Of a DNA stretch of 64,000 nucleotides, positions 45,373 through 58,602 are shown piece by piece. Source of the stretch: Trichoplax adhaerens (Eukaryota > Placozoa > Uniplacotomia > Trichoplacea > Trichoplacidae). The first letter of the stretch is position 1. The number at the start of each line of letters is the position of its first letter. The stretch is from contig NW_002060967.1 of NCBI RefSeq assembly GCF_000150275.1, forward strand, positions 1 to 64,000, in the 5' to 3' direction. The position numbers were made by a program, and so were the translations under genes. The notes beneath the pieces are model-generated. The model did no database searches, had not been told where the DNA came from, and saw only the letters and a program-made list of their open reading frames with translations.

Positions 45373-47343
45373 ACTATTTATCATACATTCAAAAACGACG
45401 AAGCAATACCAAACCATCAGTTGCAAAGGCAACCAATCAATACTGATTATCGGTTATCACCGCCGAAACGGCTACACTATATATCAATCGCTATTGGTGT
45501 AACTATTCTCAGTATTGGCATTGCCCTGATAGTGATCCAAAGTTACATTGAAAAATCTCCACAATTCCGTCCAATTTGCATTGTAAAAGTAAAAGTCAAC
45601 TCTTGGTTAGGGTGTATCGTAAGTTAAGAGCTTTTATTAGCTGGAGATTAATAACTAGCCCTCGCAATAATTTTGTCAATTTTAACCGAAATTTTACATA
45701 CCGATAACATTGGCGGAATCGGCATCAAGCTCTAGCAATCATTCTCCTTTAGAAATGATTATATCATTAGTCTATCGATTTATGCAGCATTATGTCTTTT
45801 TGGGGGCTTTGTATAAATTTTGATTTAATGTACTCATGCTGGCGGTATAGGCGTCAATTTCGGATCACTAATCCTTTATTATTCTTTGTTTAAATGTTTT
45901 TTTGTAGATATTCTTATTTTGCTAAGCCCATTAAATACTTTAAAACTTCAAATTTGAACTCTGTACAATTTTGAATGCGTTATTCTTCATTTACTTTAGT
46001 TCGCAATTAGTGCAATTTCATTGCTTGCAAGCCTACGTCGAGGAAGCCATAATCTCTTGGTATGGAGTAAATCATTCGGCATGTAAAATATGGTTGATTA
46101 ATATCTTTTACTTATATCTAGAATGCCCATGTCATTATGTGTTAGCGTTAATGAGATATAATGTTACTTCTCTGTAAATCATTAACAGAATCTTTACTTT
46201 CGATTCTTGAGTAGAATTAGATTAAATAGAATAGATTTGATCAATTTTAAGATTTTAAAATATACTATTTCTGAAATATAAAAGTACGTAAAAAAGAACT
46301 GCCTTCCCAGCTCATTAGTAATATCACAGATATATAATTACTAGTAAAAAACTTGTTCGAATGGATGATAACTCAATCTACACAAAGCTATTGCAATACA
46401 TTAAGAGAAAATTGATAGCTAGATTATCTTTACATGTACGCTTCCTAGATAAGTACAATACTAAAGCAATTTATGGCGATATATTGCTATGCATAGGTGT
46501 CAATAGAATAGCCAATTCAATTAACTTTTTTCTTAGGATAAAGATTGAAATAACATATACACATTTAATAAGCATCTATCATTTAAGTTAGCATTTAAGT
46601 TAATGATAGTTAAGGCAGTATTAGAGTCTATAAACAAAAGCATTGATCTTTCAAGAAGAGCCATCTTGTAGTATTTCTTAATGAGTAAAAGAAACATTAT
46701 CATTATAATTATCAATAGGCATTGCATCCTAGTATCTATATTACATTAAAGTAACTCAGCCATGAGCAGTTATTAATACATGTTTACATTGCAAAATAGA
46801 ACAGCCACTTTATCGTGTTAGATACTAATAAGAAAGGACTATTATCAAAAGTACTTGAAAGACATATTGATATTGAGGCTATAATATAGGATTAAATCGT
46901 ATCAAAGCAGCATAAGAGGCAGTTATAGATTTACACCCTAATTTCATTTGTAGAATTTCGGTAACTATTCCATACCTTATGCTAGTATACGTACGCAGAC
47001 AATCAGTTAATAAGGCTACAATAACGTAGTGTTTTATTGTAATTAACTTACTAGTTGTATAAGAAGAAATAGTTTCAATTAGATTTAATTTTCAAAGTAA
47101 CGAGCTATTTCCTTTATCGAATTTCAGACTGTCTTGTCGTTTGGCTTTCTAAATATAATTTCCGCCTTATCAATAGTGCTTTTTAGCGCTATTTTAGCCT
47201 CAACAAAGCTCGATCCTGCTCTACGCTCGCTGGATCAATCTTGGTATGTCTATACCACCTATATTCTATCCGGTAGCTGCTTTGTTTTATCCATAGCTAT
47301 GGTTCTAATTTACGTGCATAAGTTTAAGAATCTGACGCTGGTT
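45373..47343 (+). CDS. MS4A/CD20-like four-TM unit 2 (type B), no start codon
   Basis: Exons 45373-45618 (82 codons), 46000-46059 (20 codons; ACTTTAG|TTC...TTG|GTATGG) and 47128-47343 (72 codons; TTTCAG|ACT...GTT|GTAAGT), all phase 0. TM1 is ISIAIGVTILSIGIALIVI, TM2 is SWLGCIV + FAISAISLLASL, TM3 is SFGFLNIISALSIVLFSAIL, TM4 is SGSCFVLSIAMVLIYVHKF. No ATG exists in the first exon frame back to a TAG that coincides with an AG acceptor (CGTATAG|ACT). The exon is therefore read as internal, joined to unit 1 (intron 44851-45372, 522 bp). The C-terminal exon after 47343 was not identified. Alternatively this is a separate gene whose start exon was missed. Confidence 0.65.
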
Positions 47344-50223
47344 GTAAGTATAGAAGAATGTAATATAAGATATAAATTTGTCATACTCTGAATATACTTT
47401 AAGATGCTACAGTATAATAGTTCAAATGAATGATAACGAGCATAAAATTTCGTTTCGTTGAATCCAACCGTTCAAACCATATTGATCTTAAATTTAAAGT
47501 AATATTTAGTCATCGTTGCATAATACACGCAATCAATAAAAGCATCAAAATTTCTAAACGATTGCTAAGAAAGATATACCGTACATTACCCTTAAGATAC
47601 AATCTATCTATAGGCTACCCTGTTTAAATTATATTAAAATTACACAATATAGAAGTTTAGGGATTCGCAAGTAGTAAAAGTGTTAGCAATTCTTGATGAT
47701 CGTAATTATCCTCTGATCCTTAATACATCATATAGCATCATTAACACTAACCCTGGAAATATTTTAGATAAACGAAGGACCGCCACAAATTGCACCTTAT
47801 AATACTTTCTCCAATTAGGCCCATCCAGGTGGAAGTAATGGGTTACATATAAATATGTTTCATACCAATTTTTAAAAGTATTTGTAAAGTCATCTTAGTG
47901 ACTAATTCTTAAAGCACAGGAACTTACAATTTTATTCGTTATAATGGCCTAGGTGTGTAATTACCAAAAGTAGAATAAAATGATAACCGCCATAATATTT
48001 GACAGAATTAAAGTAGATCGGATCACTCAAGACACCACTAATGTTGTTAGCATAGTCTAATATTATAAAATAGTGCGCTTCTTTTTTAAAAATTGTTCAT
48101 GTATAATATTGCTGCAGTTTCTCTATAAGCTTATATAACAATTTACTGTATTCCTTGTGCTTATAAACTTAGAAATGGTCTATCTTTAATGTCTATTTAT
48201 AACTGATAGTAATGCTAATCTAATTTATCTATCGCAATCTTTGGCTGCTAGGTTTAATATTACTTTAAAATATGTCTATATATAAGTAAATAGTATAAAT
48301 CCAATGATTCCGTTCATGTAAGCATTAAAGATAAATTGTCTACCAATAAACCCTTACATAGCGTATTCTGCTTAATAAAGAATCAGTACTTTATAGGACG
48401 AATTTCGCTAATGGACTTGGTATATCTCTTTATTATGATAGAAAAATTAGAAAGAGCTCTTCTACTCAATTAATTTCTATCACAAAAGAATATAGATGAG
48501 ATTAATAGAGAGAAATTACTGTTCTATCATAGCAGTTACATTTTCATTGCCTACAGCATGTAAGTTTTATTTTCGTGCTTTTTTTACTTATGTGTTATAC
48601 TAAAGCAAAACATGCATGCTAAATACGATAATAAGCCTGGTTACCTTCATCTATGCTAGTATCTCAACTAGCACTGCACATTAAAGCTGTAAGCGCCATC
48701 ACAGCTTATTCATACTGGCATCAATTTATTGAATTTATCAGGGTAAAACTAATTTACCCTAAACAAAACCGACTTTAATCAAATTAAAGAATTGAATACA
48801 CTGGAAATAGGATAAAATTTAATCTTTTTTTAGAATAAATAAATAGTTACGAATATTTATTGAATTTATCAGGGTAAAACTAATTTACCCTAAACAAAAC
48901 CGACTTTAATCAAATTAAAGAATTGAATACACTGGAAATAGGATAAAATTTAATCTTTTTTTAGAATAAATAAATAGTTACGAATAGTGTACATGATCAA
49001 ATGAATAATGCAGCGATTTTATCAGTATATTTTTATAGTTAAATATCTACTAACTCTAATGGAGGTCCAAATTGAATGCTCGATTGGTCAATTTACTGGA
49101 AAGAGTAAACATAAACAGCTACGAATACAAAATAAAAATAATAATCCATTGCATTGCGCAATCACTTTAAAATCCGTCTAGGACTATAAACAAGCTGAGT
49201 ACCATAATTACCATTATAGGTAAGGAAGTGACTTTTATATTTAAAGGTACATAGTAATCATTTTAAAAAAGTTTCAAAGATAAATCTAATAATCATAATA
49301 CAACCTAGTGAACCTATTCTGTATCACGCTTAGGCTTAACATTATTTGACTATGAGATAATCGTTCTATCCATTTAAAAGATTATTTGAGAGTTATGCAA
49401 GCATCACAGATGCGATCACCAACACTGACAACTTATTTCAGTAAAGCTCTCTCAACCTTAAAGAATTTTTTCACCCTATACATAGCCTCTATAATGTAGA
49501 CAGATGAATTATCATAGATCCATAGGCTCAACAGATTGCCTTTTCTATAATAATCTTAAAGTCATAGATGAATGTGTGATTTTACTTTTTAAATACATCT
49601 ACCGAAAACAACTCAATTAGTAGCACATAATGTGATTAGAATAATAATAAAACTGTGTAGTCAATACTCAGTAGATAATAATAGCGGTAATTGACGATTT
49701 CCAGTAAATTTAGAATGGAAAAGTAATTGAAACAGGGTTGTAGGATGGTATACTGAGCGTAATTAAAAGCTTTTTTCTTTCTAGAGCTTCATGTCTAAAA
49801 TATGATGCCAGGCTTGTTCTAATCTATACGAAGATCTGAGCATCTACCGCAACGATTAGCAAACTGATTAGATTAGTACATCGTAAGGTTACGGCCAATG
49901 TCCGAATTCAAGCTGAGCAGAAGGTAGTTTTGTAATAGTAAAATATCGCATATATTTGCATAATCCAAACCTACAGCTTGAGCTTATCTAATTCTAGTAA
50001 AAATATATATATAGCCCTTATTAAATTGTGATTACGTAATCCGAATAAACTCGTACTATTAAAGCCTATAAATAAAGATACGCCAAACAGTAGTAGCTTA
50101 ACTTTTTCGTATCCAACATAGGATATTCAATAAAACTCAAATCTCTCTTGTAATAAGTACAAGACTATTTTCCAACAGAAAATTTCTGGTAGCGTATGAA
50201 AAATACTCTCAGTATTGTAATCT
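47344..50223. other. Intergenic or 3' end of the first MS4A-like gene
   Basis: Must hold the terminal exon of the preceding gene, which could not be fixed. A phase-compatible possibility begins at an ACAATATAG acceptor near 47655 and stays open about 50 codons, without family support. Contains a perfect 131-bp tandem duplication. Confidence 0.35.
48724..48985. repeat. Perfect tandem duplication, 131 bp x 2
   Basis: ATTTATTGAATTTATCAGGG starts at 48724 and again at 48855. The two 131-bp copies appear identical to their shared end AATAGTTACGAAT. Identity implies a very recent event or an assembly duplication. Confidence 0.92.
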
Positions 50224-53112
50224 ATGGCGACTCAGCACCTATTTTCTAGCGAAATGACTTCAGTATTACAAGAGAGAAATGCTACTTTACTCAGCCGAGA
50301 AGAAATAAGACGTACATCTCGTGTCGTTAATATTATCAGCATCTTTATCCTTGGAATAGCAAGTATCGTCTTGGGTATTATTGGAAATGTGACAGCGAAT
50401 AAGGATTCTGATATTTGTATCTTGTACACTACTAAAATTCAATTAAACATCTGGATCGGAGTGCTGGTAAATTGTTTTATTTGAAAAATTCTTTCTTGTT
50501 AGTCTTATCATTTTGTCATATGAAATCGTTCTCTAGTACAAGGCAACCCTAACCTCATCTATATAGCTGCTACTATTAGTCCTGAAGTTATTGCTTATTC
50601 TTGATGTTTAATTTGAACACGAGAATGATTCGCTTAGGAAACCTTGCATTTAGTAACAATTAATACTGCGCAAGCGAAAAATTATTTCCTTGCCTTTCAT
50701 CATCTAATAATAACATTCAATTATTAGTAACTAGCGGCCTTATTGACTATAGTATCTATTAAAGTAGTTCATTACGGCTTTTAATTGATCATGGTAGTAA
50801 TAAAGCAGTTTTTACAATTCTATGAGATAATCTGATAATAAAACTACTATGAAAACTTACAAATTTACCCATTCCGTTCACAGTATATAATCCATGGAGC
50901 TATTAACACAGCGCTATACCGATATCTTAAAAGTACTTTGGTATGTATAGGTTATTCTCTATTTTTCCTTCAACTAAGACGAACTATTTATCAACTTATG
51001 ATTACTTAAATATTAAATTGTGCGATAAACGTGTAAATATTATGAAGTGTACAAATTCTCTGACATTCAATTTACTTAAGTGCTTTACTATACAGTAAAT
51101 CATTACTTATTTCACTATCTGGCAGTATACGATTGTACGGTTAGATAGACAATATTATTTACATTATTAAATCTTAAAGCAGTTACTCAACTCTATATGG
51201 CCTCCTATATGAGATAATGATAGACGTTTAATCTAATATAATAATAGAATTCTTTTCAAAAAAAATGCTCTACATAGAAATCATAGCTTCGTACAGTACT
51301 TCATCAATTTAAGTACTAAATCTAACAGTTAATGCTCGCGTTTATAATTTATAGATTTAATCCTTTCCCAAAAGGCCGTATGATAGAATACAAGCTAGTC
51401 TTGAGAGTAAATGCAGTATTGATACATTATTATTTCATAAACCATGTACTGTAGTTATTCAAACTGTACGTCGATGCAAAAAGCAAATTAGATGGAAACC
51501 TGTACCAATGGCCAATGGCAACAGCTTTGTTAATTAAGCTACAAAGCTAAACATCCTATGCTTTAATAGTTTATAAGATCATAGAGTCATTAAAATATGA
51601 ATCTATAGATCGATAAACAGTCTCCAGTATATTAAGTGATTCTATACCCGAGTATATTCTTTTCTAAACTTCATAATGTGCGAGTTTAGTAAACCACCAG
51701 CGAATCATCCTATCTAATGCGACTGTAGATATTTTTAATAGATTCTAAAGGAAACTGATGCGTAATGTGTTAGTCCATGAAATCAACACTATATCTGTGA
51801 TGGAGGGTTCGAAGAATCAGCCGCCGCGGACTTAGTAGCCATTCACAGAAAATATGAAAGGGATTTTAATAAAGTGAATACTTTATTGTAGATAGTAATG
51901 GAGGTGCAATGCGTTAGTTACGTTAGATCAGCGTGTAAGTCGTCGTGAAGTAACGTGAGGAAATACTACTACTACAAATAATGCAACTGATAAATCTGAG
52001 GCAAAAACCATCAGTATTGATAGTTTTAGAGAGAGAATACATATAGAGAACAGTATTGTAGAATTAGATACATCATATACCATAAGCAGGCTATATAATA
52101 GTAAATGATTGTAGAAAATAGCGAAGATTGTAGGTGCTATAAATAACTAAATATGACAAGCTACATCTGAGCATAATTGAAATAGACTGTAGAGGTATCT
52201 GTATTCGGAGCATAACAAAATGTCTATATTTACGAACTTGTCTAATAACTACAGTGAAACTAAACACATTACAATATAAATAAATACTCCTATATAATCT
52301 AATTGTTGAACTCTTTTGTGTAACGTAATGAATTCTAGTATCGTTTACTTCTATGAATGAAATATAATACTGATTTACTGATACATTAAAAGCAATTCAC
52401 TATAGCCTTCATGCTTATTACTAATCACTCAGATGACAAGTATAAATATATTCAAAATGCAGTACCTTTCCGAAACATCCTACTTACTAACTAGCTAATA
52501 ACTAAGTGATACCAAAGAACAAGCACCTTAGTATTATCGTTCAAATTAACATAACCAAAATAACTTTCCTTAAGATCTATGATATTATGCTTATGCCATA
52601 TTATTGAACTACGAATGAAAAAAATTCTCCGTAAAGAATTCTACTTCTTCTCTTTACTACGTCGATACTGCTTTAGTAAATCATCAATGAAGTAATTGTA
52701 TTAAGTTATGTACTAACGCTAAGATAGGGTACGAGAATATAAACATCCATCTACATACATAAACATAACATAAAAGGATAACATCTCACAGCAACAAATA
52801 TTGCCTGTGGATGATTGTAACTAAATTTAAGGATCTAGAAAGACTTTTATAATTCATTTTAAGTTAACGATTAATTTGTTTTTTTAGGAAATTCTGTACA
52901 TCCTGTCTGTAATCATACTGTTCTCAGCTTCATTATTTCAAAGTATAATCAGTCTGTTTGCCCTGAGCCTCTTCAGAAAAGAAATTTGCCAATTTAAGTA
53001 TTCTTTTTGGTATTACATTATCGAAACTTATGTATCGGGACTTTGCTTACTTATAGCATTAAGGCAGTTGGGCTTTATTCTGTATCAAATTTATCCCAAA
53101 TTGGGCAATGAT
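50224..53112 (+). CDS. MS4A/CD20-like four-TM unit 3 (type A), with start codon
   Basis: Exons 50224-50466 (81 codons; GTGCTG|GTAAAT), 50884-50940 (19 codons; TTCACAG|TAT...TTG|GTATGT) and 52888-53112 (75 codons; TTTTTTTAG|GAA...GAT|GTAAGT). Start MATQHLFSSEM, close in type to MATNHANQEY of unit 1. TM1 is VNIISIFILGIASIVLGIIG, TM2 is IWIGVLV + YIIHGAINTALY, and exon 3 starts EILYILSVIILFSASLF (unit 1: EIIYIMSMIITISATVI) with TM4 ETYVSGLCLLIALRQLGFI. Exon lengths, the 19-codon exon 2 and the IHG motif pair it with unit 1. The next in-phase exon is 53786, again without its own start. Membrane protein; MS4A-type role inferred only from topology and motif. Confidence 0.7.
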
Positions 53113-53785
53113 GTAAGTATAAAATAATCTAATAATCCATTTGTAGATTCCTTCTCTTAATTAAATTATAATCTATTACAGAATATAATGGAGTATAATT
53201 TCTACGTGATTTAATTCTTTAAATTGGCTGCAGTACTGTACGTGCAATTAAAAAGTTTTATGACACGATTTTTTCAATATGTTCTATAGAACTTTTGCAC
53301 ACAGTAATGACAGTAGTAGTCACGAGAAGTTTATGCTGCTTTATTGAAGATACATTCAAATTTCTATTCCTCAGTTTTTTCGGGTCTACATATCTGTTTG
53401 CCTTTATGACGACTCTAGTGATTAAATATTATGAAATTTAATCAAAATACAAAATTTCGCATCGCTAATGAATTCAGGATAATGACGCTAATACTTGCAG
53501 TAGATCAAAAAAGTTGCGGTATAAAAGATGTTCACTTTCACAATCTCAAAGACGACTTACTATTTAAAGAGTTATTTAAAATATATACGAAAAATAGCAT
53601 AAATATCCCTGATTTAATTATTGCGTAGATAGTCGCTAGTAAATGTTTGACGATTAAACCATGGTAACCTATCTACGAAAGTCAGCCTCTGCTAATGTTA
53701 TCGTTTACATAATAACGTAGTATAACCTGGAATGGCTTAAGTAAAGGACGTTGATGATTAAAGATTGTTTTCAATGCTTGCATAG

Positions 53786-55615
53786 GCAATAAATCAAGAT
53801 GATGCATCTACAAATAGCGAATTTTTGCCTGGTTATCAATCAATAAACTATTCCACCAATGCTTATAGTCAAGTGTTAATGCCAAAATGGCTCCGCTATA
53901 CCTCTACTATTTTGCGAATTTGCATACTATTCATCGGCTCTATATTTATTATCATTGGTTCCGTGGCTAAAAATTGTAAAGATCAAGACTTACAGGAAAA
54001 CGAGCTGGTAAAAAGAAATGTAAATACCGCGTTAGGAATTACTGTGAGTAGAAGAACTTTCGTAAATAACAACATTTACTATACTCCAAAGTTAAATTTA
54101 TATGACGGTTACGATTAGTATTCAAACTGATTATGAACTATGATAGTGCTTCAATTTTTGTATCAACAGCAAATAATAATCATGTTAAAATTTTATTTTT
54201 AGTGAAAGTTATAGCAAATTATTTCACTTTAAAGTTTATCCAATATATGTTTGACTTATTTGCCGTAATATCGGTTTCATTGTAAGGTCTTAAATAAATA
54301 TTATCAATATTAGACAGCTAGTTAGACCTTACCATTCTAACGATACACAGGCAGGCTACGGTGGTTTAAATCACAAAATATATTTATTTTCCTTTTATGT
54401 TTATAATACTTTATTCTAAATCCTTCACTTCCTTTCAATCTATTTTTCATATGCAATTGTTGCGTGTTAATTCTCTGAATTTTTCAATATTAAAAATTTT
54501 TTCCTCAAATGAATTCTAATTCTGACTGTTGACTTTATTTTAGTATATAATTTGCGCGGCCTCGTTAATTGTTAACCTTCATTGGAAGTGTCCAAAATTT
54601 TTGGTATGATATATGCGTGTGTAATGCTCTATAATTGCTAGCAAAGTGACAATTAACATCTTTTATTCATATTGAGCTTACCTATAAATTTTTAGGAAAC
54701 TAAATGGCAAAACACTACTTAGAATATACTTATAACTACATTTCTGATAAGAGCGATAAATCCTTATGTTTCCATCGAACTACACATAAACAGTAGAATA
54801 GATTCAGCCGTCTTTCATATAACTGCACTGTTTCTTAAAGTAACTAAAATCCTTTACGATTCCAGGTTTATTCATTCTATTATAGCACTGTGCATTTCAG
54901 TATCGCATTCCATTCCAACAAATTACTATCTATTTTATAAATACTGGTATCGTGTAGAAATAGCCAGTTTTGAAACACACCTTAGAAAGCAAGATTTTTA
55001 CATTACATTTTTAAATACATCGATGCAATCCTAAATCATCCCTGATATACATTAATTAGTTATATTGATTTATCGAGTCAAAGCTTCTAAAAGTACAGTC
55101 GTCCTTTAGATTGAGCTATTTTTGATATGAGATAATTTTTTTAAGTAAGCTACTCAGTATCTGATCGTTGGTCGCCATTCCTACTATAATTTTAAGAGAA
55201 ATTATTTTAAGCGATGATTTTGGCTGCTTTACCTCGGTGCTTACTATAATATAATTTATCGAGCTGTTTTGCCGAAAAAAGTGTAACCATTGTAATTAAT
55301 GAATGAATTCATACAACCGTAATTTTACTATAATAAAGTATCGATGTGATAACCTAGTGGGCTTAAACTTTTTACAATAAATTTTTTCATTAATTTTAGA
55401 CTATCATCTCTTTTGGCTTTACCACGATAATCTCTGCCTTATCGATGCTTCAGTTATTTATTTACTCAGTATTTTCAATGATCTACGACGGTTCGAATGC
55501 TTCTTACATGCATACTTATGTTACCTGCGGTCTATCAATTGGTTGCTTCATTATTTCTTCAGCCTTGGTTGTTATTACCTTTCGTGGTTTCAAGAATCTT
55601 GCGCCTTTCGAAAGT
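53786..55615 (+). CDS. MS4A/CD20-like four-TM unit 4 (type B), no obvious upstream start
   Basis: Exons 53786-54043 (86 codons; GCATAG|GCA...ACT|GTGAGT), 54544-54603 (20 codons; TTTTAG|TAT...TTG|GTATGA) and 55400-55615 (72 codons; ATTTTAG|ACT...AGT|GTAAGT), all phase 0. TM1 is ILRICILFIGSIFIIIGSV, TM2 continues through YIICAASLIVNL, TM3 is SFGFTTIISALSMLQLFIY, TM4 is GLSIGCFIISSALVVITF followed by RGFKNL (unit 2: HKFKNL). The exon 1 frame meets a TAG that doubles as acceptor, with no ATG before the internal Met of VLMPKW (53879). The exon is probably joined to unit 3 (intron 53113-53785). If not, translation could start at 53879. A possible terminal exon is 56175-56198 (TTCTAG|GTTAATC...TGA), low confidence. 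Confidence 0.65.
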
Positions 55616-57552
55616 GTAAGTGGAATATGGACTTATTTCCTTGCTAATTTATATGACTACAGTATGTCATTCAGTCTAAATAGGCTCAAATTTTACAAAA
55701 CAAAATTCTGTTCTAATAATCAGCTAAGTAGCATTTAAAAGGTATTAGGATGAATTATGGAGTTGCAATATACTGATCAGTGACATATTTTAAGAAAAGG
55801 AGAACTTTTAGAAGTAATAGAAATAGTTAATATGTTATTTTTATCATCCAGTATTACCATGTACTGTATATTATACATCGAAATTTTCTTGCTCTATGCT
55901 CATTACTGCACTAGTAGCAAAAAGCAAGGATGACTGAATTATCAACAAAAAGAATACCTTTAGAAAAGAACATGATCTACGCACTCCTTCTATCGTATAG
56001 TACTTATATCGCATGTTCCAAAAACTTCAAATCTAAAAATCTAATGTAAAACTTTCGTTCTACTCTCAGAAACTATGCCAGTAAATAAGCTGTAATAACT
56101 AGATGACTAGCAAAAGTTATTATTTGCTTTTTCTTAATATAAATCATATTAAATTAATTATTTCAATGTTCTAGGTTAATCAAGCCTTGCGACATTGATG
56201 TCTTTACAGTTCAAAGATCTGCATCAAGCAGGTACTCATAGAGGATTATAGTAGGAGAATAATTAATTACAATTATACGATCTATCAGTGCAATCTGGTA
56301 TTTAAGTCTGATATGGATATTCACGTCTACATTCGAATTCTTACATGATTTGCTATAGCTTTACAGTAGCTTCTATGGGCATACTTATAAAATTGAGACG
56401 GTATATTTAGTCAAGCATCCAACATGGATAAAATTTTTCAATCACTTGATTTTAATACGAAGCAAATATGAATTATAGTCATTTACCTCATTTAGTTACA
56501 TTTAAAAGTTATTTATTCACGTATCATAATTATGATCTCTGCTTTGAAAAATGCTCAAAATTAAATATTAACCCTTCTGGGTGTTTTCTAGTTTACCATC
56601 TAAAATAATCGACGATATTTCAAGATGATAATAAGAGCATCTTCAAGCCACTTTTTCAGTACTACAACCAACGATTGATTTAATCAATTAGTTGAAAATA
56701 GTTTTTCGGCATGTATCATCTTTCAAATTTAAACTCAGATACAGGACTACACCTAAGGCTTTAATCATAATCTTATCTAAAGAAAGATATTCAGGAAGAT
56801 ACACGATCATCAAATATCAAAGTAATGTCAGAATGGATTTGTAGAAGCTTTGTAATAATATTTCTATGTTAAACTGTAATATTTTATTGAGAAAAATAAG
56901 TTGCATATAATATGATTAATGAGTTCACATTTAATAATCTGCTAAAGGCATTAACCTATATATTCGACGTAATGCAATAACTATTTAAAATGAGCATCTA
57001 ATGCATTAAATCCTTGAAATGTTGCTCTTAGAAACAATTTTGTGCCATTAATTCATTATCCTCAAAATTAATTCAATATGAGCGATACAATGATTATAAA
57101 TTGATCGGTTGTGGTTTAAATTAGCTAAATACTAATACTGAATGATGCTGGTGAGCTTTATTGATATCAGTTTACAAACGTAATTCAAGGCATTTTGATT
57201 AGTATATGCTCATAATTTTGTATCGTCGACAATTTATAGCATAGCTTCAGTATGTTATCTATCAATATTAATAGATTATTTATCAAGAATTGATAGGTCT
57301 AAAGGTATTCAGAGTTTTTATGGTTCCATAAGGGCTTTTATCATATATAGTTCCAAACGTTCTATGCAATTTTAAGTAATGTGCTGGACTAGAAGCAATG
57401 GATATGTTCACTGTTCAATACGATACTGAAAAATTAACCCTACCTTCATATTTCCCTACTAAATAAACGTAACTTTCAAAGCTACTGCATTATTGGTAGT
57501 TAAAGGATAATTTTAAAAAGAATTTACTAATGATTATTAAAATTTTCGATTC

Positions 57553-57753
57553 CTACATGTATTTAAAAGTAGCGAATAGTCTGCCAAGTTTGTATACTGC
57601 ATCTTCCGCTTGGGCGCTAAAGTGCTCGATGTAATATTGAGTTTGGTCAATAATAATAATTAATAAAATTGTTAATATCAAACTGGTACAATGCGCAAAT
57701 TGCTTTAAGCCATGCTTGAAGGGTTTATTTTGATCTGGTGCAGCTTTGGTCAT
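57553..57753 (-). CDS. Possible small single-pass membrane protein, unknown
   Basis: 66-codon frame with ATG and TAG. N-terminal MTKAAPDQNKPFKHGLKQF is basic and hydrophilic, followed by one membrane-like segment (CTSLILTILLIIIIDQTQYY) and a short hydrophilic tail (AEDAVYKLGRLFATFKYM). Composition looks coding, but no homologous family is recognised and there is no supporting gene context. Could equally be one exon of a larger minus-strand gene. Confidence 0.25.
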   Translation of the reverse strand: MTKAAPDQNKPFKHGLKQFAHCTSLILTILLIIIIDQTQYYIEHFSAQAEDAVYKLGRLFATFKYM

Positions 57754-58353
57754 ACTTCAAGACAACAATAATTAAATAATAGTTAGCTAAAGTATTCGTA
57801 AACAAGCCATAACAAATAGGATATCTAGATTCAATAATACTATCAGCTCTGTCAATGAAATGATTTTTACAGTGGTAAGATAGAATTTGTCAACATAAGT
57901 AGGATATGAATCCATACCGGAGGACATAAAATATTTTTAAATTTGAAAGTGTATCTAATTTCTCTTGCACTTGTCTAGCCATCTATCGTTGTGTTTATCT
58001 TAGCAGCTTACTTGAATTGCTTTGCTGCAGCTTAAGTCATGATCAAAGTCTAAATCATTAGTTTTGCTGTTGGTCAAGTATGTATAGTATAAACAAACAA
58101 GCATGAAAATAAACAAAATAATCCATGATATAAAGACTTAGGGAAAAATGAACTTTTGTCATGACTCAGTAGAGTACAAGTAAGTCATTGAGGCCAAAAA
58201 TAACCTTACCATTTGAAAAAATTCTAACCGATACCTTGCTGATATTTCCTTTTATCATCCGCTAATCTTAAAGTTTCGGTTACGTCGGCTATGCTTTTCT
58301 ATTATGCGTTAGTATGTATGAAATAAGAAATAATCGATTATGCTAATAAATAT

Positions 58354-58602
58354 CTAAAACATTGGTCCAGAAATTCTGTTATGATATTTTTGATGGCAAA
58401 TAGCTTTGAATCCATAGTCAGGTAACTTTAGTTGTAAGTTTAGTTTGATTTTAAAAATGGATTGCCATTTGTACCCATTACCTTTAAAGCTGTATTTTGT
58501 GGCCTTATAATACAATGATGGTACCGAATAATATACAGCACAGTTTAGTTCGAGTTTTATATTTCCTGATGCCATTTTATTCTGACGATGAGAATAAATC
58601 AA
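58354..58602 (-). other. 82-codon open frame, unknown
   Basis: Frame with an internal Met at MASGNIKLELN, then KYSFKGNGYKWQSIFKIKL. No domain recognised; a plus-strand frame overlaps it. Possibly an exon of the same hypothetical minus-strand gene as the 57553-57753 frame. Weak. Confidence 0.15.

Noticed and set aside
53431-53628. 65-codon plus-strand ORF inside the proposed intron between units 3 and 4
   Set aside because: Hydrophilic, no relation to the four-TM units, and no in-phase acceptor/donor pair was found.
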